From: Aradus depressus
Lineage: Eukaryota > Arthropoda > Insecta > Hemiptera > Aradidae
Direction: 5' to 3'
Length of the DNA: 64,000 nt
NCBI GenBank assembly: GCA_963662175.1
Contig: OY759214.1
Location: forward strand, 103,502,115-103,566,114
Below are positions 1 through 12,024 of this stretch, in pieces. The number at the start of each line of letters is the position of its first letter. The stretch's first letter is position 1. The position numbers and the translations under genes are program-made. A model generated the notes under the pieces. It searched no databases, was not told where the DNA came from, and saw only the letters and a program-made list of their open reading frames with translations.

Positions 1-398
1 TGGGGTTTTCCCCGGATTTATTATCTGTTACCCTCGACCCTTCTGTACCCTTAGTTGAACGTAAGACCTCACAGTCTTCATGCCTTCTCCTCAACCATCT
101 ATATTCATAGTAAGTTTCCTTGTTGTTCATCAATGTGTATATGTATGTGAATGTATTAGGATGTATATATGTATTTATGTGGAGTTGTATGAGTGAATGT
201 ATATTTATGTACCTATATATAATTTTAATCGATCACCCATTATATTTTTCTAATCTTGATACCCCCATGTTTGTTAGGCCCTGATGATGATATGAAATAT
301 ATCGAAACGTTGGCATTTGAATAGTATTTTCTTCATTGACTGACCCTCAATACCCCCAGAATTTTGAATTCTACAGTCGCTAGCAAACATCTACATTG
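1..398 (+). repeat. left pseudo-LTR of PLE A (possibly cut by window edge)
   Basis: It matches 3122-3519 base for base over the stretches I compared. It ends at the shared word ctacattg, after which the copies diverge: the left one runs into the ORF leader, the right one into AT-rich flank. It holds a hammerhead core at 276-316. Confidence 0.9.
276..316 (+). ncRNA. hammerhead ribozyme core, PLE A left repeat
   Basis: The core box CTGATGA lies at 281-287. It is followed by a stem II hairpin (GATAT / ATATC) and GAAA at 304-307. After the core comes the self-complementary word ACGT, then a cleavable U, then GGC, which pairs with the GCC just before the core (stem I). This is the minimal type-I hammerhead known from Penelope-like elements, in which the tiny stem III is stable mainly in dimers. 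Cleavage activity is inferred. Confidence 0.75.
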
Positions 399-429
399 AA
401 TAGAGGTACACAGTCCACCAAATACAAAC

Positions 430-2865
430 ATGGGATTTTATCAAGATATCCACCGAACCTATGGTCTTCAGACTTTCCAACACCTGAAATCACTTGCCAC
501 AGACCTCAAGAAACTAGCGTGTGCCTACAACCAACGCATTTTCTTACTTAAATGCAGAAGACACCAGGTATTTCCACCCCATATTCAACAAAATTACAAT
601 TTTACCTTACAATTCTTGTGCAAGAAACCGAAATATTGTGATTTAGTACAAAAAGCAGTTCTCAAATTTAAAAAATCAATTTTAAATATCGAAATAGACG
701 CTTGTATATCTAACATTAAAGATATAGAGAATAGGATAACATCTCACAAAGATAGTTTAAGAACATTGTTACCAGTTGATATTTTTAATAACTTTGTAGA
801 GAGGCAGAATCGTGCATTCAGCAGAGTACATTCTGCTATCCGTGATTCCCAAACCCGTAAAATAGATAATATTATTCACCAACAACACCCCTTGCCGTCT
901 TTCAATTCTCATTGGTTTGTTAATTTAACAGGCACACCATTCCCAGTAGAAGTCAAAACGATTCTATCATTAGGACCTAAGTTTTCCATTCCCTATAAAC
1001 ACAATGACTTTCCCATACCAAAATTAATTGCAGATGTTGAATATATTATTAACTCTATGCCCAATAATGAAGAAAAAGATCCCATTAGAGCACGCTGTGT
1101 TAACGCGATTACTAATCACATTAATAAAAATAAACAAATAAATATTAATAAACCGAATGTCTTGGGTAGAGCCTTTGAATCGTCAAAAAAGTTTTTACGT
1201 AATAATCCTGACATTTTAATAATATCTGCAGACAAGTCCAAACAAACCGTCGCAATTAATAAAACAGAATATGAGAATAAGATGAGCTCGTTAATATCCG
1301 ACCCTGCTACTTACCTACCGCTGAACAAAGATCCCACTATTAAATTAAAAAACACTACTAATTCTTTGATTAAAGCTGCTCACTCATCAGGGTATATTGA
1401 TACGCACACCATGAAAAGATTAGTTAATTTCAGCCCCCAACCTCCTAAAATATATGGGTTGGTGAAGACTCACAAACCTGGTAACCCTCTACGTCCCATT
1501 ATTTCATTTGTTCAATCCCCCATGTATTCACTGGCCAAGTACTTAGCCAACATTCTAAAAAACATGTCTGATAGTCCATATAATGCTAAGGATTCATTCA
1601 ATTTCGTAGAATCAATCAAAAATCTCTCTGTCCCTCCTGGTTTTCAATTGATTTCATTGGATGTGGCCTCACTGTTCACCAATGTTCCCATCTCTGATGT
1701 CTTAAACATTATAAAAGACAACTGGTCAAAAATAGAATCATTTACTTCCCTTCCTAAATGTACATTTATTGAGTTAGTTGAACTTTGTTGCACTAATGGA
1801 TACTTCGTATATAATAATACATTTTACAAACAGATATTTGGCACTGCCATGGGGAGTAGTCTGGGTCCCATTCTGGCTGATCTCATTATGAATAAACTCT
1901 TAGACTCTATTATTCCTAAACTACCCTATAAAATTCCTTTTTTATTCAAATTTGTAGATGATATTTGTACCTGCATTCCATATAATCTTTTGACCCAGAC
2001 CCTTGACTTATTTAATTCCTTTCACCCCAGGTTAAAATTCACCTATGAGCTTGAAAATAATAATTGCCTCCCTTTCCTGGACACCCTAGTTATTAGAAAC
2101 GATGATGGCTCTATATCTACCAATTGGTATATCAATTCTATTAAATCTGACAGATACTTTCATTTTTATTCTCATCACCCCTTTTCCCAAAAAATCAATT
2201 TTGCCACTGCAATGATCAATAGAATGCAAAGACTCAGTTCTACAACTTACCATAACGATAATTTAAATAACATCAAAACTATTTTAAGAAAAAATGGCTA
2301 CCCATGCAAAACCATTGACAGAATAATATTAAACAACCCTATCACGCTCATTAATAACCCAGAACCCACCAATAATAATTTTAAATATTTTTCTATCCCT
2401 TATATTGTACAACTGACTGAAAGATTAATGAAAATACTAAAATTTGATAGTGTGAGGATTACTCCTAAAAATTTTAAAGTTGTCAAGTCACTATTCTCCC
2501 AAATTAAAGAACCTACCCCAAAAAACAACCAGTCTGACCTCATCTATCAGATACCCTGTTCAGATTGTTCATCATCTTATGTTGGCATGACATCTCAATA
2601 TTTAAAAAAGAGATTATACCAGCATGAGTATGATTGTAGAACAAAAACTGACTCCGATAATTGCAGCGCCCTAATCAAACACCATAGCCTGAACAAACAT
2701 AAGTTTGATTTCGCTAACACCAAAATTCTCGACAGAGAAATCAATTACTATAAAAGGCTGACACTGGAAATGGTGTACATTGCCAAAACCTCAAATACTG
2801 TCAATTTTCGCACTGATACCAATAACCTGAGCAACATTTATGCCAATTTGCTTCAAAACTGCTGA
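430..2865 (+). CDS. Penelope-like reverse transcriptase with C-terminal GIY-YIG endonuclease
   Basis: An uninterrupted 811-codon ORF that would drive target-primed reverse transcription of the element. The RT fingers motif (YGLVKTHKPGNPLRPI) lies near residue 342. Motif A (LISLDVASLFTNVP) is near 405, the GTAMGSSLGPILADL block near 470, the catalytic FVDD near 507 and an FLDT block near 546. The C-terminal GIY-YIG nuclease starts near 703 (IYQIP...SSYVGMTSQ), with the CxxC pair typical of PLE nucleases and a downstream KKRLYQH helix. The length fits complete PLE ORFs. The start was chosen as the first ATG after the left pseudo-LTR, in an AT-rich context. No frameshift or stop is present, so the protein could be functional. 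Confidence 0.93.
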   Translation: MGFYQDIHRTYGLQTFQHLKSLATDLKKLACAYNQRIFLLKCRRHQVFPPHIQQNYNFTLQFLCKKPKYCDLVQKAVLKFKKSILNIEIDACISNIKDIENRITSHKDSLRTLLPVDIFNNFVERQNRAFSRVHSAIRDSQTRKIDNIIHQQHPLPSFNSHWFVNLTGTPFPVEVKTILSLGPKFSIPYKHNDFPIPKLIADVEYIINSMPNNEEKDPIRARCVNAITNHINKNKQININKPNVLGRAFESSKKFLRNNPDILIISADKSKQTVAINKTEYENKMSSLISDPATYLPLNKDPTIKLKNTTNSLIKAAHSSGYIDTHTMKRLVNFSPQPPKIYGLVKTHKPGNPLRPIISFVQSPMYSLAKYLANILKNMSDSPYNAKDSFNFVESIKNLSVPPGFQLISLDVASLFTNVPISDVLNIIKDNWSKIESFTSLPKCTFIELVELCCTNGYFVYNNTFYKQIFGTAMGSSLGPILADLIMNKLLDSIIPKLPYKIPFLFKFVDDICTCIPYNLLTQTLDLFNSFHPRLKFTYELENNNCLPFLDTLVIRNDDGSISTNWYINSIKSDRYFHFYSHHPFSQKINFATAMINRMQRLSSTTYHNDNLNNIKTILRKNGYPCKTIDRIILNNPITLINNPEPTNNNFKYFSIPYIVQLTERLMKILKFDSVRITPKNFKVVKSLFSQIKEPTPKNNQSDLIYQIPCSDCSSSYVGMTSQYLKKRLYQHEYDCRTKTDSDNCSALIKHHSLNKHKFDFANTKILDREINYYKRLTLEMVYIAKTSNTVNFRTDTNNLSNIYANLLQNC

Positions 2866-3121
2866 ATCCATAGTTCTGTCTCCAATTATATTTAATATTT
2901 AAAATTTAGATTAATTTCATTGTGTCTATTTATTCTTTATTATATATTATTTCATTTTTGGTTAGTGTCACTTCTGTCTAAAATTCTTCATTTAATTAAT
3001 AAGTTAAATTATGTTACTATTTATATAATTATAGAGTTTTTATTTTATTTTATTTTTTCTCAACATAGTAAAATATCTGTTAGCCAGTAAGTAGTTCTCT
3101 TCAAATTTAAGTCCCGTTAAC

Positions 3122-3519
3122 TGGGGTTTTCCCCGGATTTATTATCTGTTACCCTCGACCCTTCTGTACCCTTAGTTGAACGTAAGACCTCACAGTCTTC
3201 ATGCCTTCTCCTCAACCATCTATATTCATAGTAAGTTTCCTTGTTGTTCATCAATGTGTATATGTATGTGAATGTATTAGGATGTATATATGTATTTATG
3301 TGGAGTTGTATGAGTGAATGTATATTTATGTACCTATATATAATTTTAATCGATCACCCATTATATTTTTCTAATCTTGATACCCCCATGTTTGTTAGGC
3401 CCTGATGATGATATGAAATATATCGAAACGTTGGCATTTGAATAGTATTTTCTTCATTGACTGACCCTCAATACCCCCAGAATTTTGAATTCTACAGTCG
3501 CTAGCAAACATCTACATTG
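3122..3519 (+). repeat. right pseudo-LTR of PLE A
   Basis: Direct copy of 1-398. Downstream (3520-3659) is plain AT-rich flank with no feature I can name. Confidence 0.9.
3397..3437 (+). ncRNA. hammerhead ribozyme core, PLE A right repeat
   Basis: Same structure as the copy at 276-316: CTGATGA at 3402-3408, stem II, GAAA and a self-complementary ACGT stem III. Two ribozymes about 3.1 kb apart would release a unit-length RNA from a transcript crossing both repeats. Confidence 0.75.
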
Positions 3520-3659
3520 TAATTATTAAAATATTATAAAATTAATTATATTTATTGGTATAAAATAAAAATAGTGAAGTAACTAAATTAGTAAATAAAT
3601 ATATGAAGTCGCTTTTGTTTTAAAAAGAACCAATGAGTGGAAAACAAAAGAAGACAATC

Positions 3660-3940
3660 AGCTGTTTTGATTAGTATAGAGCAGTCTAAGCCGAGTCTTT
3701 AGGATAGGCAAGGCAGACAGCCCACTGTGCCGGGTGTGTCGGGTGGAGGAGAACCCGGAGCACATTGTACTTACATGTACCAAATATCATACCCAGAGAG
3801 AACTTATGTTCAATGAACTGTATAAGCTAACCCAAGCCCCCTTTAACTATCCACAGCTTTTAATAACCCGCAAAATTTTTATTTACCAATCCATTTACAG
3901 ATTTATAATGCAAATTCAAAATCAGCCCCAGATTCCTTAG
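3660..3940 (+). pseudogene. 3' fragment of an I-like non-LTR retrotransposon
   Basis: A short reading frame contains SPLCRVCRVEENPEHIVLTC, the cysteine/histidine tail that follows RNase H in I-clade and related elements, and ends in a stop at 3940. Everything upstream (RT, RNase H) is missing, so it is a 5'-truncated insertion. Unlike its AT-rich flank, this piece is moderately GC-rich at its start. Confidence 0.6.
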
Positions 3941-4449
3941 CTATAAATTGAACCAATGTAAGCTCTGACTGGGGGGCGGGTTCCGGTGGGGGGCCTGGGC
4001 TTGGGGTTGCTGGTTTGGCTGGGGGTCTGTGGGGGGCACTGGTCTATAGACCCAGGAGCTCCGAGGGTCTGGACGGCCGGCACTACATGCAGACCTTCCT
4101 TCAGGAGCCTCCACTCCAGTCACTGGTCGGTGCTATGTATATTGTTTTGGGTGATGTGGTCCGGCGGTGCCTCCGGCTGTCCCCCGGCTTGGCTGGGGCC
4201 GCTTGCTTGGGCCCTCTGTCTGGGCTCCTCCCTCCAGTTTCCCGTCTTTGGCAGAATTATTTTTTATAGTGTAGTTTTAAGAATAGCAATGGCAAGTGTG
4301 GTGTCTGCCGAGGCCAAAAAGGAAAAAAAAAAAAAAAAAAAGCCGAGTTGTGGTATGGACGAGTCGAAGTTGGAAGGTGGAGGTGAGACGGTCTTGTTTA
4401 AGGTGTGGTGAACAAAGTAGGTGAGAATAAACAGTAAAATTGCGCAAAT
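3941..4449 (-). other. GC-rich 3' tail of unknown origin, fused to a retroelement
   Basis: About 300 bases of G-rich top strand (3960-4260), then an 18-base A run (4324-4341) and a purine-rich stretch. It joins the minus-strand retroelement at about 4450, where similarity to the sister copy at 59396 stops abruptly. It could be an alternative 3' UTR or a second insertion. No gene seen; the short ORFs here are low-complexity. Confidence 0.45.
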
Positions 4450-6870
4450 AGTTCCTTCCATTACCTGCTTCGGTTCTGTTATGGCAGACCCGAAGCAGTG
4501 GAAACGTCTGCTTTCTAGTGCCCCGCACCGGCTTAGAATATGAACCGGAGTCTCATTTTCCTCGCCACATTTCCTGCACAGAGGGCTTCTAGCGATGCCC
4601 ATATTGTATAGGTGTTTGTTCATATGACAGTGTCCTGTAATCAGCCCTGTCGTAGCTCTTAGATCCATTCTGCTCATATTCAGGAGTTCTCGGCTCCTTT
4701 TCTCTGAGGGTTCCGCTATAAAGAGTTTTGAATGCCTTTACTTTGGGACCCCTCTCCAGAACTGGATGTGATTCCTGGTCAGCCAACCATTTATTGCCGC
4801 CCTTGCGGTGCTCTTAGAGATCCCGCAGAAAGGTTCCGGTCCTATAGGTTTTCTGTCAGCTCCTGACCGGGCCAGTTGATCAGCCCTTTCGTTGCCCTCA
4901 AACCCCCGGTGCCCTGGCACCCATCTCAATTCCACTCTATTCTGGTCCATCAGGGACTCCAGTGCTTGAAGGCATTCTAGGACGATTTTGGAATCTATGA
5001 TGACAGCTCGCAGCGCTTGCAGCGCTGCTTGGCTGTCAGACAATATCAAGATTCGCCCTCCCCTGATGTTCCGTCTCTTAATGAGCCAGGCACACCCGAG
5101 GATGGCATATACTTCAGCTTGGAACACAGTAGGATACACACCTAGGGATATACTAGTATCTCCCCTGACTGTCCTCCCATGTATTCCAGCTCCAACTCCT
5201 CTCTCGGTTTTTGAGCCGTCTGTGAACCAGACCAGCTTATCCCGATCTTGGGTCTCGAGTTCCAGACAGTAGTTACTTCTGTCTGGTATTGATACTTTAA
5301 TTTTCCTATTAAAGTTGAAAACTGGTATCATTTTGTCTGAGCTCATGTTTAGTACAGGGTCTTCCAAAATGTCCCAGAAGATTACTGAATGCCCGGCTCT
5401 CGGTGTGTTGTCCGGTATTAGGTTATTTGTTTTCAGCCTATAGGCTCCCCTTCTTGCCTCCGCTTTCACCATCAAGAAGAGTGGGGGGAGGTTTAGAAGG
5501 GTTTCCATGGCTGCTGTTGGGGTGGTGCTCATGGCCCCAGTGATTCCCAAGCAGGCAAGTCTTTGGACTTTTTCCAGTTGTTTCCTCCTTTGTCCCGTAT
5601 CGGCTTTCTGCCACCAGACTAAGGAGTTGTAAGTTATTATGGGTCTCACTACCGTTGTGTACATCCAGTGTACCATTTTGGGATTGAGGCCCCATGTTTT
5701 GCCAAAGGAGCGCCTGCAGGCCCATAGAGCCCTGGTCGCTTTCTTTGTTATTTTCTCTACGTGTGGAGTCAACTTGGTATCTAGTAAAGTTCCCAAGTAT
5801 TTGGCCTCCCTCGATAGAGGTATAGCATGCCCTTGGAGGAAGGGACTTCTGATGTCCCTTATGTTCCTCTTTTGGGTGAAGTATGCACAGGTTACCTTTT
5901 GTGCATTTATTTTAAGGTTCTCCTTGGTGCACCATCTACTGACATGCTCCAATGCCGTGTTCATAATTTCAACCACGGTATTTGGGAACCTGCCACTGAT
6001 GAAGATCACAAGGTCATCAGCATAGCCTTGTGTATAATATCCATTGTTGCTGAGTTCCAGCAAGAGCTCGTCGACAACCAAGCACCACAATAGAGGTGAT
6101 AATACCCCTCCCTGCGGACACCCGGCTGCCGGCACTGCCCTTAACCTGCTCAGTCCCAAAGTTGTGTTTATAATGCTGCCTTTCAGCATGTTCTCGATCC
6201 ATCGTCATATGATGTCGTCGGTTCCACGCCTTCGGACAGAATTTATTATCGTTGATACCGAGGTATTGTCAAAAGCGCCCTCGATGTCAAGAAAGGCTCC
6301 CAAGGCAAATTCCTTGTTTAGTAGAGTCCTCTCTATTTTCTGTGTCAGCTCATGTAAAGCCAATTCACAGGATTTACCTTTTTGATAGGCAAACTGGTTT
6401 TGATGCAGAGGTGTTTCCTTCAACACCATGTCCCTGATATACCTATCTATCAGTTTCTCCATGGTTTTTAAGAGAAACGAGGTGAGACTAATGGGCCTAA
6501 ATGATTTTGCCTGGGCGTAGTTGTCTCGCCCTGGCTTTGGTATGAAAATCACTCTTACAGGTCTCCATTTGTCCGGAAGGAATCCCAGGGCCAGACTTGC
6601 CCTGAAGAGTCTGCACAGGGGACTTGCAAGTAGGTCCAGACCTTTCTGAAGAAGAATCGGTTGGACCTCATCCATCCCAGCTGATTTAAATGGTTTAAAC
6701 GACTTGATTGCCCATTCTACTTTACTCTGGTTTATGACTCGAGAGGCGAGCTGCCAGTCGTCTTTCTGAGCACTGTTTCTGGGTCTGCTTGCATAGCTCC
6801 ATCGATCATCCTCTGAGTCATCTAAGGTAGTGCACCTTGGGAAATGGGTCTGCACTAGTAAGTTTAGTGT
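4450..6870 (-). pseudogene. R1/LOA-like non-LTR element, RT and RNase H, 5'-truncated copy
   Basis: On the minus strand, from 6870 down, the reading frame encodes an RT (SFRPISLTSFLLKTMEKLID; FLDIEGAFDN motif A; GYADDLVIF catalytic box; CPQGGVLSPLLW). An RNase H follows (WFTDGSKTERGVGAG ... ILSDSQAALQAL ... WVPGHRGFEGNERADQLA), then a CxxC...H...C tail. It is the same family as 53105-59524. A TGA near 6205 breaks the frame within RT, and a TAA after VPK at 4738 separates RNase H from the Cys/His tail; the sister copy has the identical TAA. The 5' part (ORF1, endonuclease) is missing. Dead copy. Confidence 0.85.
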
Positions 6871-7780
6871 ATTACAATACATATACTGCCGACATTCCTA
6901 TCCATCCTCAGACATTACTGACGACTTACGCTGACGACACAGCAATCCTTTCCACCAATCCTGATCCTGCTGTAGCCTCACTCATCCTCCAGGAGCACCT
7001 CACTGAAATAGAGAGGTGGTGCAACCTCTGGAGAATTAAATTAAATGATGAATGTTCAAGTCACATTTACCCTACGCCGTCAATCCTGCCCTCCCGTCAT
7101 CATTAACAATATCCTCATTCCCTCTTCATACCAAGTTCGCTATCTCGGGTTTTACCTAGACAGTAGACTTACGTGGAACCCACATACACGACTTAAACGA
7201 CAAGAACTGAATCGAAGATACGGACTGTTACGTCGACTACTTGAACCAAAATCGAAACTGATGACTACCAACAAACTTACGATTCACAAGACCATTATAC
7301 GTCCAATTTGGACTTACGGACTCGAACTTTGGGGTACAGCTAAACAATCCAACATCAATCGTATCCAAGCATTCCAGTCCAAACTCCTCCGACGAATTGT
7401 CAACGCTCCTTTCTTTGTAACCAATAAAGTCCTACACAGAGATCTCAGTATTCCCACTGTAAATGAATTAATCAAATCCCGATTCCAATCATTCCACAGA
7501 ATCCTTTCTTCCCATTCAAATCCTCTCGCACAAGACCTTTCCTCTGATTCCCATCCTGACAATCCTCCCAGCCGCTTGAACAGGAGGTGGCCTCGCGATC
7601 TTCTCTCGGAGGATAGTGAATAATGACAATTAACTTTCGAGGGAGTGTCAGCGCTGGCTGGCTTCTCCCATCAAGTGATGTTACATTTTTCTTTTACCAC
7701 ATATTTGCTTATTTCGTATATATTGTATATAGATTGCAAATAGAATAAAAAAGAAAAAAAAAAAAAAGAAAAAATAAGAT
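6871..7780 (+). pseudogene. Jockey-like retrotransposon 3' fragment with A-rich tail
   Basis: Codes for the end of a Jockey RT. The catalytic TYADDTAIL box lies near 6930, followed by the thumb (VRYLGFYLDSRLTW ... IIRPIWTYGLELWG) and a C-terminal NRRWPRDLL ending at 7623. One frameshift near 7050-7100 splits it into two frames. An A-rich tail (7740-7780) closes the insertion. Its 5' end abuts the truncated 5' end of the opposite-strand element at 6870, so one inserted into the other or both were cut at the same point. Confidence 0.8.
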
Positions 7781-10225
7781 AAAACTGAATAATGGGATTA
7801 TTTTATAAAATAATGAAATGAAATTGTTCTTCACTGAACAGTTAGTTCCTTTTAAATAAGATAATACTGAACAGTTCATTCTTTTTAACTAAGATAATAC
7901 TGAATAATGGGATTATTTTATAAAATAATGAAATGAAATTGTTCTTCACTGAACAGTTCATTCCTTTTAAATAAGATAATACTGAACAGTTCATTCTTTT
8001 TAACTAAGATAATACTGAATAATGGAATTATTTTATAAAATAATGAAATGAAATTGTTCTTCACTGAACAGTTCATTCCTTTTAAATAAGATAATACTGA
8101 ATGATGGGATTATTTTATAAAATAATGAAATGAAATTGTTCTTCACTGAACAGTTTATTCTTTTTAAATAAGATAATACTGAATGATGGGATTATTTTAT
8201 AAAATAATGAAATGAAATTGTTCTTCACTGAACAGTTCATTCTTTTTAAATCAGATAATACTGAATGATGGGATTATTTTATAAAATAATGAAATGAAAT
8301 TGTTCTTCACTGAACAGTTCATTCTTTTTAAATAAGATAATACTGAATGATGGGATTATTTTATAAAATAATGAAATGAAATTGTTCTTCACTGAACAGT
8401 TCATTCTTTTTAAATAAGATAATACTGAATGATGGGATTATTTTATAAAATAATGAAATGAAATTGTTCTTCACTGAACAGTTCATTCCTTTTAAATAAG
8501 ATAATACTGAACGATGGGATTATTTTATAAAATAATGAAATGAAATTGTTCTTCACTGAACAGTTCATTCTTTTTAACTAAGATAATACTGAATGATGGG
8601 ATTATTTTATAAAATAATGAAATGAAATTGTTCTTCACTGAACAGTTCATTCTTTTTAAATAAGATAATACTGAACGATGGGATTATTTTATAAAATAAT
8701 GAAATGAAATTGTTCTTCACTGAACAGTTCATTCTTTTTAAATAAGATAATACTGAATGATGGGATTATTTTATAAAATAATGAAATGAAATTGTTCTTC
8801 ACTGAACAGTTCATTCTTTTTAAATAAGATAATACTGAATGATGGGATTATTTTATAAAATAATGAAATGAAATTGTTCTTCACTGAACAGTTCATTCGT
8901 TTTAAATAAGATAATACTGAACAGTTTATTCTTTTGAAATAAGATAATACTGAATAATGGGATTATTTTATAAAATAATGAAATGAAATTGTTCTTCACT
9001 GAACAGTTCATTCCTTTTAAATAAGATAATACTGAACAGTTCATTCTTTTTAACTAAGATAATACTGAATAATGGAATTATTTTATAAAATAATGAAATG
9101 AAATTGTTCTTCACTGAACAGTTCATTCCTTTTAAATAAGATAATACTGAATGATGGGATTATTTTATAAAATAATGAAATGAAATTGTTCTTCACTGAA
9201 CAGTTTATTCTTTTTAAATAAGATAATACTGAATGATGGGATTATTTTATAAAATAATGAAATGAAATTGTTCTTCACTGAACAGTTCATTCTTTTTAAA
9301 TCAGATAATACTGAATGATGGGATTATTTTATAAAATAATGAAATGAAATTGTTCTTCACTGAACAGTTCATTCTTTTTAAATAAGATAATACTGAATGA
9401 TGGGATTATTTTATAAAATAATGAAATGAAATTGTTCTTCACTGAACAGTTCATTCTTTTTAAATAAGATAATACTGAATGATGGGATTATTTTATAAAA
9501 TAATGAAATGAAATTGTTCTTCACTGAACAGTTCATTCCTTTTAAATAAGATAATACTGAACGATGGGATTATTTTATAAAATAATGAAATGAAATTGTT
9601 CTTCACTGAACAGTTCATTCTTTTTAACTAAGATAATACTGAATGATGGGATTATTTTATAAAATAATGAAATGAAATTGTTCTTCACTGAACAGTTCAT
9701 TCTTTTTAAATAAGATAATACTGAACGATGGGATTATTTTATAAAATAATGAAATGAAATTGTTCTTCACTGAACAGTTCATTCTTTTTAAATAAGATAA
9801 TACTGAATGATGGGATTATTTTATAAAATAATGAAATGAAATTGTTCTTCACTGAACAGTTCATTCTTTTTAAATAAGATAATACTGAATGATGGGATTA
9901 TTTTATAAAATAATGAAATGAAATTGTTCTTCACTGAACAGTTCATTCGTTTTAAATAAGATAATACTGAACAGTTTATTCTTTTGAAATAAGATAATAC
10001 TGAATAATGGGAGTATTTTATAAAATAATGAAATTAAATTGTTCTTCACTGAACAGTTCATTCCTTTTAAATAAGATAATACTGAACATTTCATTCTTTT
10101 TAAATAAGATAATACTGAATAATGGAATTATTTTATATAATAATGGAATTATTTTATAAAATAATAAAATTAACTTGTTCTTCACTGAACAGTTCATTCC
10201 TTTTAAATAAGGTAATACTGAATAA
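7772..10225 (+). repeat. 82-bp AT-rich satellite with 1050-bp higher-order repeat
   Basis: Tandem copies of an 82-base unit containing ggattattttataaaat, ttgttcttcactgaacag and a ttaaataagataatac linker. Some units are replaced by shorter ~30-base linker repeats. Variant units recur with a period of 1050: for example the attcgtttt variant at about 8895 and 9945, and the ataatggaatta variant at about 8020 and 9070. That implies block duplication on top of the monomer array. The small ORFs inside are by-products of the repeat. Confidence 0.95.
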
Positions 10226-10406
10226 GCAGAACTCCCATAGCAGAGTCAGGCTCATGTCCGCTCTGGTAATAGCCAATGTGACCTCGATGTTAAAGCCCGG
10301 GCATGAGTCACAATACTCAACTGTTAAGATGATCTAGTCATATAATTAGACCGGAGGATTTATCAATAATTAATAAATGTTTTAATTAATACAAATAAAA
10401 TATCTC

Positions 10407-10619
10407 TGCGAATCCATCAGAGATGACACGGTAGAGAGACTTCTGAAGCCGAGTCCATATTTGGTTCGTCAAAGAGCCAAGACCTGTCGAATAGAAGTAC
10501 ATGAAAATGAGCTCGTGGTGACGTTAGATCGCTTGAAACCCACCTTCTTTCCATGCGTAGGCGAGCCGTCGCCAGATCAATTCTATGAAGCCAAATGTCG
10601 CACTATGGATCAGCCATAA
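10407..10619 (+). pseudogene. Ty3/gypsy pol, integrase C-terminal end (fragment)
   Basis: A 71-codon open frame ending in TAA at 10617-10619 reads LLKPSPYLVRQRAKTCRIEV ... VTLDRLKPTFF. This matches the SH3-like end of gypsy integrases, whose signature is the final DRLKP box. The rest of pol is absent. Bases 10226-10406 before it and 10620-10886 after it contain no gene I recognise; the downstream part could be the element's 3' noncoding end or LTR, which I could not confirm. Confidence 0.6.
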
Positions 10620-10886
10620 CTATCTGAAGACCCACCAGCCTCAAAGTCAGCCAACATCTGCAAAAAACGTAATTTGGTTTTCCCTGAAGGCCGATCCGTT
10701 TAGGCCTGCCGTTGTGGCGCGCTTGGCGGTTCGCGACTGCACCTAAGGATGTCCCGAAACTAAAGTGACACTGCGGGGCCGTTATCGACCGCGTATAGCA
10801 CAAGCGTTGGCAGGCTGGTATGATCGTGGGTCCGTTTCTGTGATAGCATCGTTGTGTGGGAGTGACGTAGCGTTAGTACCTGAGAA

Positions 10887-11597
10887 ATGGTGACGCAGAA
10901 GCGGATACTTTACTCATTCTTCCATAGAGCTTACACAATACCACTAAACGTGACAGACAGAAACAAAGAAATAGATATAATCAACAACATAGCCATAAAA
11001 AACGGATACAAACAACATACAATAGAAAAAATTAGAAAAAAAGTAACCAACAAAATCAATTTAAAAGATATCTCCAAACTAGACATAATAAACACAACAG
11101 AAACAAAGAAATGGGTAAGCTTACCCTATTACGGGAAAATTTCTGAACAAATAGGCAATATTCTTAAAAAAGAAAACTTCAAAGTTAGTTTCAGAACAAA
11201 TAGGACACTTTACAAACACCTTAACAATACGAAAGACCGAATAAAAACAGAAGAAAAGAGTGGGGTTTATCAATTAAATTGCAACTCTTGCAACCTAATC
11301 TATACAGGACAAACTGGGAGACAATTCAAACAAAGACTCAAAGAACATATATCAGAAATAGATACTAACATGGACACAACACACAACATAACAAAATCAA
11401 CATTTGCACAACACATCAACCAACACAAACATACGTTTGATAAAGACACAGGCATAAAATACCTTAATTTCTGCGAAAAAAGCACATTGCTCAACTCATT
11501 AGAAATATTAGAAATAAACAGAACTTTAAAAAATGGAAATTGTATGAACGACCAAACCAATCTAAAATATTCCCCTTTACTGTCACCAATAATATGA
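10887..11597 (+). pseudogene. PLE B: RT thumb region and GIY-YIG endonuclease (truncated)
   Basis: 236 codons remain. PLE homology begins at ILYSFFHRAYTIPL (the block after the RT FLD motif) and continues through WVSLPYYGKISEQIG into the nuclease (GVYQLNCNSCNLIYTGQTG, then QFKQRLKEH and a conserved histidine region). The catalytic RT core is absent, so the apparent start codon is an accident of truncation. The frame is otherwise unbroken to a stop at 11597, and lysine/asparagine-rich codon use matches PLE C. Confidence 0.85.
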
Positions 11598-11985
11598 CCC
11601 TCCAGTCGATGTGCACAGGTACGTTACATAGAATTTACCAATATATATATATATATAGATATATGATTTATCTGAATCTTGCCAATAGATATATTTATAT
11701 AATTTACAGTATAATAATTTTAATTAAGTTGTAACTGGAACCAATTATTTTTGATTTGTTAATGTTATATTACTCGCCTGTTCATTGTTAATGCTTTATA
11801 CCTAGATCTTAGAAGGGGTCACACATTTGAAATATGGGGACCGCCTTGTCATAAAATATCTCACAGCTTGACAATTTAGCTTAGTTAGGAATGTCTGACG
11901 TCATGGGGAACACCAGTAGGGAGGGTAATGGGTTCCTCGAGAGGCTGACATTCTGAAAATTAACTTAGTCTTATCTCTTATGCTT

Positions 11986-12024
11986 TTGGCTGAGGATGGT
12001 AGAAATACCGAAAGTACTCCCATG
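11986..12024 (+). ncRNA. hammerhead ribozyme core, PLE B 3' end
   Basis: CTGAGGA at 11990-11996, then a perfect stem II hairpin GGTA-gaaa-TACC, and GAAA at 12010-12013. Next is the self-complementary AGTACT (stem III), a C at the cleavage position, and CCA pairing with the TGG just before the core. All invariant core positions are present. Confidence 0.8.

Larger units (their letters stand above)
1..3519 (+). mobile_element. Penelope-like element A, full-length with direct pseudo-LTRs
   Basis: Bases 1-398 and 3122-3519 are near-identical direct repeats (offset 3121) around one long ORF at 430-2865. Direct pseudo-LTRs, a hammerhead core in each, and an RT plus GIY-YIG ORF are the known hallmarks of Penelope-like elements. 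The left repeat begins at or before the window edge, so the 5' end may be incomplete. The 256 bases between the ORF stop and the right repeat are AT-rich and show no gene. The intact ORF and matching repeats suggest a young copy. Confidence 0.9.
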
